From: Thermodesulfobacteriota bacterium
GTDB lineage: Bacteria > Desulfobacterota_D > UBA1144 > Nemesobacterales > UBA2774
Reading direction: 5' to 3'
Assembly: GCA_021604765.1 (NCBI GenBank)
Contig: BQJP01000015.1
Location: forward strand, 1-61,626
Length of the DNA: 61,626 nt
Shown here: piece by piece, positions 43,427 through 52,950 of the stretch
How positions within the stretch are numbered: the stretch's first letter is position 1
Layout of the letters: each line of letters opens with the position of its first letter
Made by a program: the position numbers and the translations under genes
Notes under the pieces: model-generated
What the model saw: only the letters and a program-made list of their open reading frames with translations
The model's database searches: none
Told to the model about the DNA's origin: nothing

Positions 43427-45046
43427 ATGAAAAGGTCTAGGCACCTTCTTACACTTTTTACATTTTTACTTTTGATTTCCATTCTATCAGTTGGTGGTTG
43501 TAACAATAACGATCAGTCCATACCGGCTGAAATCAGAGCAATTTTTAATGATCCATTGTATGATGGAGGGTTCTGGGCTCTTCGGGTTGTAGACCTGGAA
43601 ACGGGTGAAGTAATTTATAACCAGCGTTCAGATGAGAATATCTTTATTGGCTCTGTCAGAAAAGTTTTCACCATAGGTGAGTTACTTCAAGAATACGGTC
43701 AAGACTTCATGTTCCGCACACCACTTCACCGAGAAGGTTCAATTACTGAGGAAGGAGTATTGGAAGGAGATTTGATTGTTGTCGCTTCAGGTGATTTAAC
43801 TATGGGTGGACGTAGAAATCCTAACAATACAATGGCTGTTACTAATTTTGACCACAACGATGCAAACAATTTAGGTAATGCTATTCTAAGTGCTCCAGAT
43901 CCGCTTCAGGGATATAAAGATTTAGCAAAGCAGATCGCTGATTCCGGAGTTGCAAGAATTACAGGTGAAATAATTATAGATGATAGATTGTTTCAGCCCT
44001 ATTTATTTAGAAACGAATTTGATGTAAAACCTATTTTTGTAAATGATGATGTCATTGATGTAATTGTGGATCCTGGCACTCCTGGAGGCCCAGCTGTTGT
44101 TGACTACAGACCGAAATCAGCTGCGTTCAATGTAGAGTCAACACTTCAAACTCTGGCTAGTGGTGAAGTTAATGACATTGATATTGATCCGTTTGTGCCT
44201 GAATGTTTTGGTATGCTTGATTGCTCTGGGTTGGTGTCAGGTGAAATCTCGGCTGATCTAATTCCACCATTAACAGACGCTTTTCCCATCATACAAATTT
44301 TTAGGATAGCAGATCCCTCATCTTATGCGAGGACAGTATTGATAGAGGCTCTAATAGAAGAAGGGGTAGTTATAGATGCTCCTGTAGTTGCCAAGAATCC
44401 CTCACAGTTATTACCACCTAAGGACTCTTACTCTCCGGAAACAATTTTAGCTGAGTATAAATCTCTTCCTTTGTCCGAGTACGGTAGGCTTGTCCTAAAA
44501 GTTAGTTATAACATTGGCTCTGATACTAGTCTTCTTCTTTGGGGAATTCGAAACGGAAGTGATAATATGAATGATACGCTTGCAATAGAAAGAAATCATC
44601 TTATTAATGATATAGGTATTCCGGGTGATGAATTCGAATTTTTTGACGGAAGTGGCGGTTTTGATACAGTAGCAACCAATAAAGCGGTAATTCAAATGCT
44701 TGAGTATATAAGCAAGCAATCATTCTTCCCAGACTACTTACAGTTATTGCCCATACTGGCCGTAGATGGCTCACTTGCTTTTGTAACAGATTTTGAATCT
44801 GATCCTACTTTGGCTGGAGCTAAAGGCAATGTATATGCCAAAACTGGGACAAAGATTGAAGGAACTCCCGATGGACTGCTTCTTGACGGACAGGCGCTTG
44901 GGGGATACATAGATACCAAGGGTGGAAAACGCCTTATGTTTCACTTGGCAGTAAATAATGTTCCGTTAGGTTTTGATATTACTAACGTACAACAGGTATT
45001 TCAGGATCAGGGAGAAATTACAGCTATCATCTGGCGGGATAATTAG
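43427..45046 (+). CDS. S13-family D-Ala-D-Ala carboxypeptidase lipoprotein (copy 1)
   Basis: 539 residues from ATG 43427 (AAAGGAG upstream; an earlier start at 43364 is unlikely). Lipobox SVGGC (Cys25). S13 (PBP4/DacB) active-site set: SVRK (Ser76-Lys79), SYN (360-362) and KTG (472-474). The large insert between SxxK and SxN is present. Acts in trimming or cutting peptidoglycan, anchored by lipid. It is followed 30 bases later by a paralogue. Confidence 0.88.
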   Translation: MKRSRHLLTLFTFLLLISILSVGGCNNNDQSIPAEIRAIFNDPLYDGGFWALRVVDLETGEVIYNQRSDENIFIGSVRKVFTIGELLQEYGQDFMFRTPLHREGSITEEGVLEGDLIVVASGDLTMGGRRNPNNTMAVTNFDHNDANNLGNAILSAPDPLQGYKDLAKQIADSGVARITGEIIIDDRLFQPYLFRNEFDVKPIFVNDDVIDVIVDPGTPGGPAVVDYRPKSAAFNVESTLQTLASGEVNDIDIDPFVPECFGMLDCSGLVSGEISADLIPPLTDAFPIIQIFRIADPSSYARTVLIEALIEEGVVIDAPVVAKNPSQLLPPKDSYSPETILAEYKSLPLSEYGRLVLKVSYNIGSDTSLLLWGIRNGSDNMNDTLAIERNHLINDIGIPGDEFEFFDGSGGFDTVATNKAVIQMLEYISKQSFFPDYLQLLPILAVDGSLAFVTDFESDPTLAGAKGNVYAKTGTKIEGTPDGLLLDGQALGGYIDTKGGKRLMFHLAVNNVPLGFDITNVQQVFQDQGEITAIIWRDN

Positions 45047-45076
45047 TACTCTGCTAACTTAGGGGAGGCATATAGG

Positions 45077-46681
45077 ATGTACAGGTTGTTTCTATTTCTT
45101 ACACTGATTGTTTCAGTTCTATCGGCTGGTGGATGTAATAAAAATATCAACAGCTCTCAGTCAATTCCCGATGAAATACTCACAATAATGAACAAGCCTA
45201 CGTATGAGGGTGCTGTCTGGAGCCTAAGAGTAATTGATCTTGATACGGGGAACTTGATTTATAACTTGAACCCTAATCTTGTTCTCCTTACAGGTTCACT
45301 CAGAAAATCATTCTCATCCGGTTTATCGCTAAACACATTAGGTGCTGACCAAAGGTTCAAAACGCCAGTTTATAGACAGGGAAGTGTTGATGGAGAGGGT
45401 GTTCTGCAAGGTAATCTCATCTTGGTTGCCGACGGCGACCTAACATTTGGCGGAAGGGTAACATCTCAAGACACTATACAGTTCACCAACTTTGATCATG
45501 TTGATGCTAATGCGCTAGGGGGAGCTGTTCTAACTCCACAAGATCCTCTTACAGGATTGGATGACATAGCTCAGCAAATTGCTGATTCGGGCATTATTGA
45601 GATTAATGGTGATGTCATAATTGATGCACGGTTGTTTGATGAATTTGTTGTTCCCAACAATGAGAGATTAATTTCCCCAATGATTGTAAATGAAAACTTA
45701 ATAGACATTACTATTATTCCGACAGAACCAGGCCAGCCTGCGATGGTTGACTGGCGCCCAAAAAGTGCAGCTTTCGATATCAATGCAAATGTAATTACAG
45801 TAGGTGAGGGTGAGGAACTGGATATTGAACTATCCGAACCGGACTCGTCATGCTTTGAATTAGCAGAGTGTGTTGGGGTTGTAACAGGGCAAATACCACT
45901 AGGATTTAAACCTGATTTGCCTGAAGTGGAAACACTAGTTCAGACATTTAAGATTGAGGGTCCTTCGGCTTATGCTAGAACTGCTTTCATTGAAGCGTTA
46001 GAAAGATCAGGTGTTACTGTAAATACAAATTTAGTAGGACCAAACCCTGAAAACAAAGTGCCTCCTCAAGATTTATACAGTACAGATGCTTTGGTTGCTG
46101 AATATATATCACCGCCATTTTCTGAGATGACCAAGCTTGTTTTAAAAGTAAGTCATAATTATGGCGCTAATCTTAGCCTGGCGCTTTTTGGCTTGGCTAA
46201 AGGTGAAAGAACAGTTGAAGGTTCATTAGATCAGGAAAGAATTACACTTGTTAATGACTTTGATGTTCCTGCAGACGGTTTTAATTTCCCTACTAACGGA
46301 AGCGGGAGCCCTGATAGCGAAGCCTCGCCTCGAGCTGTTACAACACTTCTTAATAATATGAAGCAAACGGATATTTTTGATGATTATTTTGACTCATTCC
46401 CTATATTGGGTGAGGACGGTTCACTTAAATTTGTGGATGAAGGGAGCCCTGCCACAGGTAGGGTGCGCGGAAAGACCGGGACATCAATTGGATTTGATCC
46501 TGACACACAACAGTTTGTAGTCAAAGCTAAATCCTTAGGCGGTTACATAGATTCGGCAAGTGATAGAAGATTGATCTTTGCAGTATTTGTTAATAATGCC
46601 CTACTTTCAGATATCTCAGAGGTTTTTGAAATCAACAACGATCTGGGTAAGATCGCATCCGCGATATATGAGTTGAATTAG
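45077..46681 (+). CDS. S13-family D-Ala-D-Ala carboxypeptidase lipoprotein (copy 2)
   Basis: A 534-residue paralogue of the preceding gene, with the same architecture: lipobox SAGGC (Cys20), SLRK (Ser74-Lys77), SHN (359-361) and KTG (466-468). Shared stretches such as LTGLDDIAQQIADSG / LQGYKDLAKQIADSG show it is a tandem duplicate, though well diverged. GGGGAGG lies upstream of ATG. All catalytic residues are kept in both copies, so both are probably active. Confidence 0.88.
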   Translation: MYRLFLFLTLIVSVLSAGGCNKNINSSQSIPDEILTIMNKPTYEGAVWSLRVIDLDTGNLIYNLNPNLVLLTGSLRKSFSSGLSLNTLGADQRFKTPVYRQGSVDGEGVLQGNLILVADGDLTFGGRVTSQDTIQFTNFDHVDANALGGAVLTPQDPLTGLDDIAQQIADSGIIEINGDVIIDARLFDEFVVPNNERLISPMIVNENLIDITIIPTEPGQPAMVDWRPKSAAFDINANVITVGEGEELDIELSEPDSSCFELAECVGVVTGQIPLGFKPDLPEVETLVQTFKIEGPSAYARTAFIEALERSGVTVNTNLVGPNPENKVPPQDLYSTDALVAEYISPPFSEMTKLVLKVSHNYGANLSLALFGLAKGERTVEGSLDQERITLVNDFDVPADGFNFPTNGSGSPDSEASPRAVTTLLNNMKQTDIFDDYFDSFPILGEDGSLKFVDEGSPATGRVRGKTGTSIGFDPDTQQFVVKAKSLGGYIDSASDRRLIFAVFVNNALLSDISEVFEINNDLGKIASAIYELN

Positions 46682-46816
46682 ATAAATCACTCTATTCACT
46701 TGCTTATAATTATCTCAAGCTGTTAAACAGATAAGTGCTCTTGAATTAATGTTAGATTGTAAAAAAATCTTTTTATGATCATACTTTAACAAAATAATGT
46801 TGAAAGAGATCCCGAT

Positions 46817-48274
46817 TTGAACTATCCAATTGAATATATACTCCTTGGAGCATCTGTATTACTACTGCTTAGCATTCTTGCAAGTAAAATAGCCTCAAAA
46901 CTTAGTGTTCCGGCTCTAATTATATTCATTTTAGTTGGTATGTTTGCAGGCTCAGAAGGGCCTGGTGGTATAGAATTTGATGATGCCTGGGCCGCTCAGT
47001 TCTTAGGTGTAATTGCTCTTGCATTTATTATTTTCTCAGGCGGTCTTCATTCGAGCTGGAAACGCGTATCACCTGTTCTCTGGACAGGAATCTCATTATC
47101 TACAATTGGGGTATTTTTAACTGCTATTCTTGTAGGTCTATTTGTTCATTACTTCTTTGATTTTTCTATCTTAACAGCTTTACTTCTAGGCGCTATAGTC
47201 TCATCTACTGATGCCGCTGCTGTTTTCTCTGTAATGAGCTCAAGCGGTACCCAGTTAAAAGGCCGCCTTGTTGATTTACTTGAATTTGAATCCGCAAGTA
47301 ACGACCCTATGGCTGTTATTTTAACGTTGGGTTTCGTTCATCTGATAACTAATCCTGACGCTTCTATTTGGCGCATGATTTTTCTTCTTCTTCAGCAAAT
47401 GGTTCTGGGGATAGTAATTGGTTTTGTAATGGGTAAAGCCATAGTTTTTAAAGTAAACAGGCTAAGACTCGATTTTGAGGGTCTATACCCCGTCCTTACA
47501 TTATCACTTGTTATCTTTACTTATGGCATAACTACCTCAATAGGGGGAAGTGGTTTTCTGGCTGTTTATATAGCAGGCCTTATGATGGGCGGAAGTGAAT
47601 TCGTGCACAAGCAAAGCTTAACCCGTTTTCATGACGGGCTTGCCTGGCTCTTGCAAATCACCATGTTTCTTCTTTTAGGCCTCCTAGTTTTTCCTTCTCA
47701 GATATTACCTGTGATGTTTATGGGGGTACTGATATCTATATTTTTAATTTTCATAGCTCGTCCTCTAGGTGTGTTTATATCTCTTCCTTTTGGAAAAAAT
47801 AATCTTAAAGAGAAAACATTTATCTCCTGGGTAGGTTTACGTGGTGCAGTCCCAATTATTTTAGCGACTTTTCCACTTCTTGCAGGGGTTCCTAAAGCAG
47901 ACATTCTTTTTAATGTAGTATTTTTTATTGTAATTACATCTGTACTAGTTCAGGGTACTACTATTCCACTCGTTGCAAAATGGCTTGGTGTCAATGCTCC
48001 AGAAATCAAGACCAAGACTGAGCATGTAGAATTTGAATTTAATTATGATGAAAATAGCCAAAAGACTGAGATAGTAATACCTCAGGATTCCAGTGCAATT
48101 GGAAAACAAGTCGTAGAGCTTGGGCTTCCCGAAAGCGCGATAATAATCTTAATTAAAAGAGAAAACTCTTCTATTGTTCCACGCGGAACTACGGTTATTG
48201 AAGGTGGAGACAAGTTGCTGTTCATTTCAGAGAATGATGACCTTCCTAAAATTAAATCAATCTTAGGTCTCTGA
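46817..48274 (+). CDS. CPA1 K+/H+ antiporter (NhaP2/CvrA type) with TrkA-C domain
   Basis: A 485-residue protein: about 13 helices in residues 1-395 with the antiporter core (SSTDAAAVFSVM near residue 135 and FESASNDPMAVIL near residue 157), then a cytoplasmic TrkA-C domain (~410-485, with IGKQVVELGLPESA and GDKLLFISE). TrkA-C implies regulation by nucleotide. TTG start (ttg aac tat); no strong ribosome site. Ion specificity is not settled by sequence. Confidence 0.88.
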   Translation: MNYPIEYILLGASVLLLLSILASKIASKLSVPALIIFILVGMFAGSEGPGGIEFDDAWAAQFLGVIALAFIIFSGGLHSSWKRVSPVLWTGISLSTIGVFLTAILVGLFVHYFFDFSILTALLLGAIVSSTDAAAVFSVMSSSGTQLKGRLVDLLEFESASNDPMAVILTLGFVHLITNPDASIWRMIFLLLQQMVLGIVIGFVMGKAIVFKVNRLRLDFEGLYPVLTLSLVIFTYGITTSIGGSGFLAVYIAGLMMGGSEFVHKQSLTRFHDGLAWLLQITMFLLLGLLVFPSQILPVMFMGVLISIFLIFIARPLGVFISLPFGKNNLKEKTFISWVGLRGAVPIILATFPLLAGVPKADILFNVVFFIVITSVLVQGTTIPLVAKWLGVNAPEIKTKTEHVEFEFNYDENSQKTEIVIPQDSSAIGKQVVELGLPESAIIILIKRENSSIVPRGTTVIEGGDKLLFISENDDLPKIKSILGL

Positions 48275-48300
48275 GTTAGATATACTGTTTACCAAAAACA

Positions 48301-48888
48301 ATGTTAAAAGATTTCTTAGCAGCTTTGTATAATAAAAGATATAGCAATATTCTCGCTACGGTTGCGATTATAGTCTCTGCATTACTTTTATTTGGGGCTT
48401 TTTATTATCCTTTTATCAAATCTACTTTTTCTGTTGAATTCCCTGACTGGTTACCGAATTGGTTTAGCCTGCATAATGAGCTTGAAGAATGGGTTGTCAA
48501 AAAAGGCAGAATACCTGTTGGCAATCAATATCTATTGGGGATTATAAAGTCTTTATTTGCAGATGGATCATTCTTCTTGGGAATTATTATTTTTCTGTTC
48601 TCTGTCGTATTCCCGTTACTTAAAATTGTTCTCTGTGTTATTGCTCTAATCACCGCTCAAAAAGAAGGTGTAAAGAACAAGATTATTAAAGCTATAGGTT
48701 ATGTCTCAAAATGGTCCATGGCTGATGTGTTTATCGTGGCGGTAATAATAGTGATGTTTAAGGCCAAAGGTTTTAATTTCAAGTTTACAGCTGAAGCTGG
48801 GATATATTTCTATGCGCTATCAGCGATTCTTTCCTCAATCGCCATTTTACTAATAATGCACAAATACGAATCTGAAACTGTTTCTTAA
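48301..48888 (+). CDS. PqiA-like membrane protein
   Basis: A 195-residue membrane protein with about four helices. The PqiA-type segment SKWSMADVFIVAVIIVMFKAKG (residues ~138-159) is clear; full PqiA proteins have two such domains plus zinc-ribbons, here one domain and no ribbon. It follows the antiporter by 26 bases. PqiA-type proteins act in lipid transport and membrane stress. Confidence 0.8.
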   Translation: MLKDFLAALYNKRYSNILATVAIIVSALLLFGAFYYPFIKSTFSVEFPDWLPNWFSLHNELEEWVVKKGRIPVGNQYLLGIIKSLFADGSFFLGIIIFLFSVVFPLLKIVLCVIALITAQKEGVKNKIIKAIGYVSKWSMADVFIVAVIIVMFKAKGFNFKFTAEAGIYFYALSAILSSIAILLIMHKYESETVS

Positions 48889-48982
48889 ATTGTAAAAAAA
48901 TGATTACTTAGATACTATCTTTATCGGACGGCGGCTAATGATAAATAGCTGAAATTTTCATTATTCAAAGGAGAGCTTAGAT

Positions 48983-49528
48983 ATGAGTGGGAATTCTATA
49001 GTACAAAATTTACAAGCGAATAGAGGATGGCTATTAGTTTTAGGCATTGCCTACGTAATTTTGGGATGGGTGGCAATAGGCTATCCCATGGCTGCTACAA
49101 TAGCGATTGAAATGTTATTGGGTTATTTGTTATTAGTTGGTGGGGTAATTGCTGTTGTCGGGTCGTTTTTTTCGGGTAATTGGAAGAACATGATTCTGAT
49201 ATTGTTAAGCGGTATTTTGTATATCTTTGTGGGTTTTTTCCTGGTTACAAATATGAAAGAAGGGATTATCACCCTTACTCTTCTTTTGGCAGCATTTCTT
49301 TTAGTAGAGGGGATTTTTAAAATTATTCATTCCTTTCAGCTTAAGGGTGCTCAGAATTGGGTATGGATACTTATAAGCGGTTTAGCGTCAGTCATATTGG
49401 CTGTTATGATCTGGGTAGAGTTCCCACAAAGCAGCGCTTTTGTTATCGGACTTTTAGTAGGGATATACTTTCTTATTAATGGTTTTTCACTAATTATGTT
49501 TTCCTTTGCACTTAAAGATGCAAAGTAG
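48983..49528 (+). CDS. HdeD / DUF308-family membrane protein
   Basis: A 181-residue protein with six helices arranged as three pairs, and the HdeD-type pattern GIAYVILGWVAIGYP at residues 19-33 and LLSGILYIFVGFFLV near residue 73. HdeD is an acid-resistance membrane protein in E. coli; the family is widespread. Ribosome site AAAGGAGAG. Followed by a short AT-rich inverted repeat that may end transcription. Confidence 0.85.
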   Translation: MSGNSIVQNLQANRGWLLVLGIAYVILGWVAIGYPMAATIAIEMLLGYLLLVGGVIAVVGSFFSGNWKNMILILLSGILYIFVGFFLVTNMKEGIITLTLLLAAFLLVEGIFKIIHSFQLKGAQNWVWILISGLASVILAVMIWVEFPQSSAFVIGLLVGIYFLINGFSLIMFSFALKDAK

Positions 49529-49638
49529 GGGAATTTATATAAAAGCCTGTAATGCCGCTATTGCAAAATTGTGTTTTTACAATTTGTAGCAAATTACTTT
49601 ATTGATTTATTTAGCTTAACCCTCTAATCTCTATACTA

Positions 49639-50958
49639 ATGGATAGTAGAGCGAAAGAGCCGTCTTTGTTTAAACCTCCAGAGGGTGCAGCGCCTTTAGC
49701 AGAAAGGATGCGTCCCAAGACGTTTGAGGATTTTGTCGGACAGGATCACTTGCTTGGTCCCGATGGGGTGATTCGTAAAATGTTGAGCGCAAGTAACATC
49801 CGTTCAATGATCTACTGGGGTCCTCCTGGAACAGGAAAAACAACACTTGCAAGACTCCTTGCAACAAAAATAGATGCTGAATTTATTCAAATAAATGCTA
49901 TCTCATCAGGCGTTAAAGAGTTAAGGGAAATTATTTCAGAGGCTGAAGACACCCTTAATATGGGGAAGAGAACTGTTCTTTTTATTGATGAAATTCACCG
50001 GTTTAATAAATCCCAGCAAGCGGCTCTCCTTAAGAGTGTTGAAAGCGGAACTCTCGTTCTTGTTGGTGCTACGACAGAAAATCCTTCCTTTGAAGTAATA
50101 TCGCCACTACTGTCCAGATGCAGAGTTTATGTTCTAGAGTCTCTGACTGAGGAGGATCTTGAAACTATCTTAGATAAAGTGCTAAATGAAGATGATTTAA
50201 TAGGGGATGCGTCAATAACTCCTGAGGCTAAAGAAGAATTAATCAGGCAAAGTGGCGGAGATGCTCGAATAATGCTAAACGCGCTTGAGGTTGCGGTAGA
50301 TATTTCTGACGAAAGGGAGTCCTTAATTGACCGTGACACAATCAGAGAAGCATATCAGACTCACAACTACAGATACGATAGGGCAGGGGAAGAGCATTAC
50401 AACACTATCTCTGCTTTTATAAAAAGTGTAAGAGGGAGCGATCCCGATGCGGCAGTCTATTATCTCGCCCGCATGCTTGAAGCGGGTGAAGATCCAAAGT
50501 TTATAGCTCGAAGACTAATTGTATTAGCCTCTGAGGATATTGGTAACGCTGAGCCTTACTCTCTTACCTTGGCTACATCCGCATTTACGGCGGTTGATTA
50601 CGTAGGCATGCCTGAAGCTAGCATTATACTTGCTCAAGCTGCTACATATCTCGCTAGTTGTCCCAAGAGTAACGCTTCATATAAAGCAATTGGTGAAGCA
50701 ACACAAGAAGTGAAGAAGCAGCCAAATTTAAAAATTCCTTTCCATCTAAGACCAGCGCCTACCCAGCTTATGAAAGATATAGGATACGGCAAGCACTATA
50801 AATACTCCCATGACTACAATGAGCATTTTATTGAACAGGACTTCCTTCCAGAAGAAATTAAAAACAGCATTTACTATGAGCCGACAGAAATCGGTAGGGA
50901 AGCCGCACTTAAAAAGTATCTAGACCGTAAATGGAAAAAGCGTCAGAAAAAGGACTAG
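49639..50958 (+). CDS. rarA: Replication-associated recombination protein RarA (MgsA)
   Basis: A 439-residue AAA+ ATPase. Walker A GPPGTGKTT (residues 61-69), Walker B VLFIDEIHRFNKSQQ near residue 115, sensor 1 LVGATTENPSFEV near residue 137, and the C-terminal tetramerisation domain. Related to clamp loaders; acts at stalled forks. Its stop overlaps the convergent gloA stop by 4 bases (CTAG shared). Confidence 0.95.
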   Translation: MDSRAKEPSLFKPPEGAAPLAERMRPKTFEDFVGQDHLLGPDGVIRKMLSASNIRSMIYWGPPGTGKTTLARLLATKIDAEFIQINAISSGVKELREIISEAEDTLNMGKRTVLFIDEIHRFNKSQQAALLKSVESGTLVLVGATTENPSFEVISPLLSRCRVYVLESLTEEDLETILDKVLNEDDLIGDASITPEAKEELIRQSGGDARIMLNALEVAVDISDERESLIDRDTIREAYQTHNYRYDRAGEEHYNTISAFIKSVRGSDPDAAVYYLARMLEAGEDPKFIARRLIVLASEDIGNAEPYSLTLATSAFTAVDYVGMPEASIILAQAATYLASCPKSNASYKAIGEATQEVKKQPNLKIPFHLRPAPTQLMKDIGYGKHYKYSHDYNEHFIEQDFLPEEIKNSIYYEPTEIGREAALKKYLDRKWKKRQKKD

Positions 50959-51338
50959 TCCTTTCTTTCTATCAATTCCACTTTATAACTATCAGGGTCT
51001 TCTACAAATGCTATAACTGTTTTGCCATGTTTCATCGGTCCCGGGGGACGTATTACTTTTCCACCTAGTTCCACTATCTTGTCACATGCTGTATAAATAT
51101 CTTCTACGCCAAATGCCATATGACCGTAAGCATTTCCAAGATCATAGCTTTCTGTTCCCCAATTGTAGGTAAGCTCTAAGAACGGCTCGGTATCGCCACC
51201 GTAACCAAGAAAGGCTAGGGTGAATTCACCCTCAGGATATTCTGTTTGTCTGTGGAATTTAAGTCCGAGTACTTCTGTATAAAATTTGACTGATTTTTCA
51301 AGGTCGCCAACTCTTATCATAGTGTGTAAAAACTTCAT
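50955..51338 (-). CDS. gloA: Lactoylglutathione lyase (glyoxalase I)
   Basis: A 127-residue vicinal-oxygen-chelate protein. Metal ligands fit His5, Glu55, His73 and Glu121 (MKFLHTMIRVGD, FLELTYNWG, YGHMAFGVED, YKVELIERK). Detoxifies methylglyoxal. AGGAGG lies 7 bases before ATG. The gap 51339-51541 upstream holds the terminator of the dnaX operon and nothing else I can read. Confidence 0.93.
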   Translation of the reverse strand: MKFLHTMIRVGDLEKSVKFYTEVLGLKFHRQTEYPEGEFTLAFLGYGGDTEPFLELTYNWGTESYDLGNAYGHMAFGVEDIYTACDKIVELGGKVIRPPGPMKHGKTVIAFVEDPDSYKVELIERKD

Positions 51339-51471
51339 TAAAGCCTCCTGAATTTCTTCTCTTTACCTTACAGTCCACAAACTAGCATAGCGCTATTGTG
51401 ATGTCAAAGGTTTTACTTTAGATTCTTTTGGTAGGGCTAACGTTAAAGAATTAATAATGATTCTATAAACT

Positions 51472-51504
51472 TAAAAAATGGGGGGTGGTTAATTAATCCC
51501 TCCC
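51472..51504 (-). terminator. Rho-independent terminator of the dnaX-ybaB-recR-maoC operon
   Basis: On the minus strand a GC-rich G-run (GGGAGGG) and C-run (CCACCCCCC) flank TTAATTAA, followed by ATTTTTTAAG. It lies 37 bases after the MaoC stop. The stem is imperfect but the T-run follows directly. Confidence 0.55.
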
Positions 51505-51541
51505 TATCATTGCTTATAAGATCAGAAAGTGTTTGATTTGA

Positions 51542-51988
51542 CTAAAAAATAGTTTCATTTCCAACTAATATTTTTGCTTCAAGTGTTGCTAGAACAGTCC
51601 CTTCAGAATTTCTAATTTCTCCGGAAAGCGCCACCAGTCCTCCATTTAATTTAGGCTTCTCGTCTAATTCAGTAACAGTCCATTCCATAGTTATTGTGTC
51701 ATTAATATAAACTGGAGCTGTGAATTTAATTGATGCCTCAACTGTTGATATGTCTGTATCATGAAATGCTTTGCTATAAACTCCAACCATAAGACTAAAA
51801 GTAAGAGCGCCATGAACAATTCTTTGACCAAATCTAGCGTTTTTCATATCCAGCGCATTTGTATGTAGGGCGTTATAATCATTAAAAAGCCCAGCCGCTT
51901 TAACAACGTGGCTTTCCGTTATAGTCATCTTTTCTGATAAAATATCACCTACCTTAAGTTCATTAAAAGCTCTTCCGATTCTTGGCAT
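51542..51988 (-). CDS. MaoC-like hot-dog dehydratase
   Basis: About 148 residues from the ATG at 51988, chosen because GGAGGTT lies just before it; a TTG four codons earlier overlaps that ribosome site. MaoC/(R)-hydratase pattern: LFNDYNALHTNALDMKNARFGQRIVHGAL with the D-x4-H active pair and SLMVGV. Hydrates enoyl-CoA, probably in (R)-specific direction. It follows recR by 15 bases. Substrate unknown. Confidence 0.85.
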   Translation of the reverse strand: MPRIGRAFNELKVGDILSEKMTITESHVVKAAGLFNDYNALHTNALDMKNARFGQRIVHGALTFSLMVGVYSKAFHDTDISTVEASIKFTAPVYINDTITMEWTVTELDEKPKLNGGLVALSGEIRNSEGTVLATLEAKILVGNETIF

Positions 51989-52003
51989 TTCAACCTCCAA
52001 TCC

Positions 52004-52609
52004 TTAGATATGTTTTCTGTCTCGGATTGCTTTGCCGAGCGTTATTTCGTCGATATACTCAATATCTCCGCCCATTGGTATGCCGTGCGCAATCCTGCTG
52101 ACTTCTATACCGAGTGGTTTGATTAGCTTAGATAGATAAAGCGCAGTTGCTTCTCCTTCAACGCTTGGATTTGTAGCAACAATAACTTCTTTCACCTCGT
52201 TTATTTCAAGTCTTGAGAGTAATTCTTTGATCTTGAGATCTTCTGGCCCAACACCTTCTATAGGAGAAATTACTCCATGAAGAACATGATACTTACCTTT
52301 AAATTCTCTACTTTTCTCTATTGCCAGTTGATCAAGGGGTTCTTCTACGACACAGATTGAGAAATTATCTCTGTTCTCATCGCTGCAGATTTCACAAGGA
52401 GATTCAGAGGCAAAGTTAAAACAGTCATTGCATAAGATTACTTTGGTTTTTGCATCAGTTATTGCCTGAGCCAGGTTCTCCGAGTAAATCTTGGGGGATC
52501 TAAATATATGAAAAGCGAGCCTAGTTGCGTTCTTCTCTCCAATACCAGGTAGTTTGGATAGTTCTTCTATAAGTCTGGAAATGGATTCTGGAAGCCCTGA
52601 TCGTCTCAT
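52004..52609 (-). CDS. recR: Recombination protein RecR
   Basis: About 201 residues from ATG 52609; a longer frame starting at 52660 would overlap ybaB and is not family sequence. HhH start ([23 protein letters not shown]), zinc finger C-x2-C...C-x2-C ([18 protein letters not shown]), TOPRIM domain with [12 protein letters not shown] and [15 protein letters not shown]. Works with RecO (16805) at gaps. A 4-base gap separates it from ybaB. Confidence 0.95.
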   Translation of the reverse strand: MRRSGLPESISRLIEELSKLPGIGEKNATRLAFHIFRSPKIYSENLAQAITDAKTKVILCNDCFNFASESPCEICSDENRDNFSICVVEEPLDQLAIEKSREFKGKYHVLHGVISPIEGVGPEDLKIKELLSRLEINEVKEVIVATNPSVEGEATALYLSKLIKPLGIEVSRIAHGIPMGGDIEYIDEITLGKAIRDRKHI

Positions 52610-52613
52610 TTTC

Positions 52614-52946
52614 TTAGAGCAGCCCGGGGGGAATACCCATGCCACCAGCAGCTTTGGCAACTTCGTCTTTCATTATCTCCTGACCGCGGTTAAGTGCCTC
52701 GTTTACTGCTGCTGTGATTAAGTCTTGAAGCATTTCAATGTCATTGTCCTGCACTATATCAGGCTCTATCTTAATTGATAGCACTTCGCCTTTTGCTTTA
52801 GCAACTACTGTAACCATACCTCCACCTGAAGTTGCTTCAACAGTTTTTTCTCCGGCTTCAGCCTGAAGTTTTTCCATCTTTTCCTTCATCTGATTAGCCT
52901 GTTTCATTAAATTTTTCATATTACCACCGCCACCACCAAATTTCAT
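52614..52946 (-). CDS. ybaB: YbaB/EbfC nucleoid-associated protein
   Basis: A 110-residue protein with the coiled-coil N-terminus ([21 protein letters not shown]), a [22 protein letters not shown] core and a Gly-rich C-terminus. Standard YbaB length. Lies between dnaX and recR as in many bacteria; binds DNA and may assist recR-linked functions. Confidence 0.95.
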   Translation of the reverse strand: MKFGGGGGNMKNLMKQANQMKEKMEKLQAEAGEKTVEATSGGGMVTVVAKAKGEVLSIKIEPDIVQDNDIEMLQDLITAAVNEALNRGQEIMKDEVAKAAGGMGIPPGLL

Positions 52947-52950
52947 AGTT

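Noticed and set aside
49576-49610. AT-rich inverted repeat AAATTGT/ACAATTT after the HdeD gene
   Set aside because: Only seven AT pairs with no GC base in the stem beyond one, and no T-run; it is too weak to call as a terminator.
51989-52000. Upstream TTG for the MaoC gene
   Set aside because: It overlaps the GGAGGTT ribosome site of the ATG at 51988.
52610-52660. Longer recR start
   Set aside because: It would overlap ybaB and add residues unlike any RecR; the ATG at 52609 follows the ybaB stop by 4 bases.
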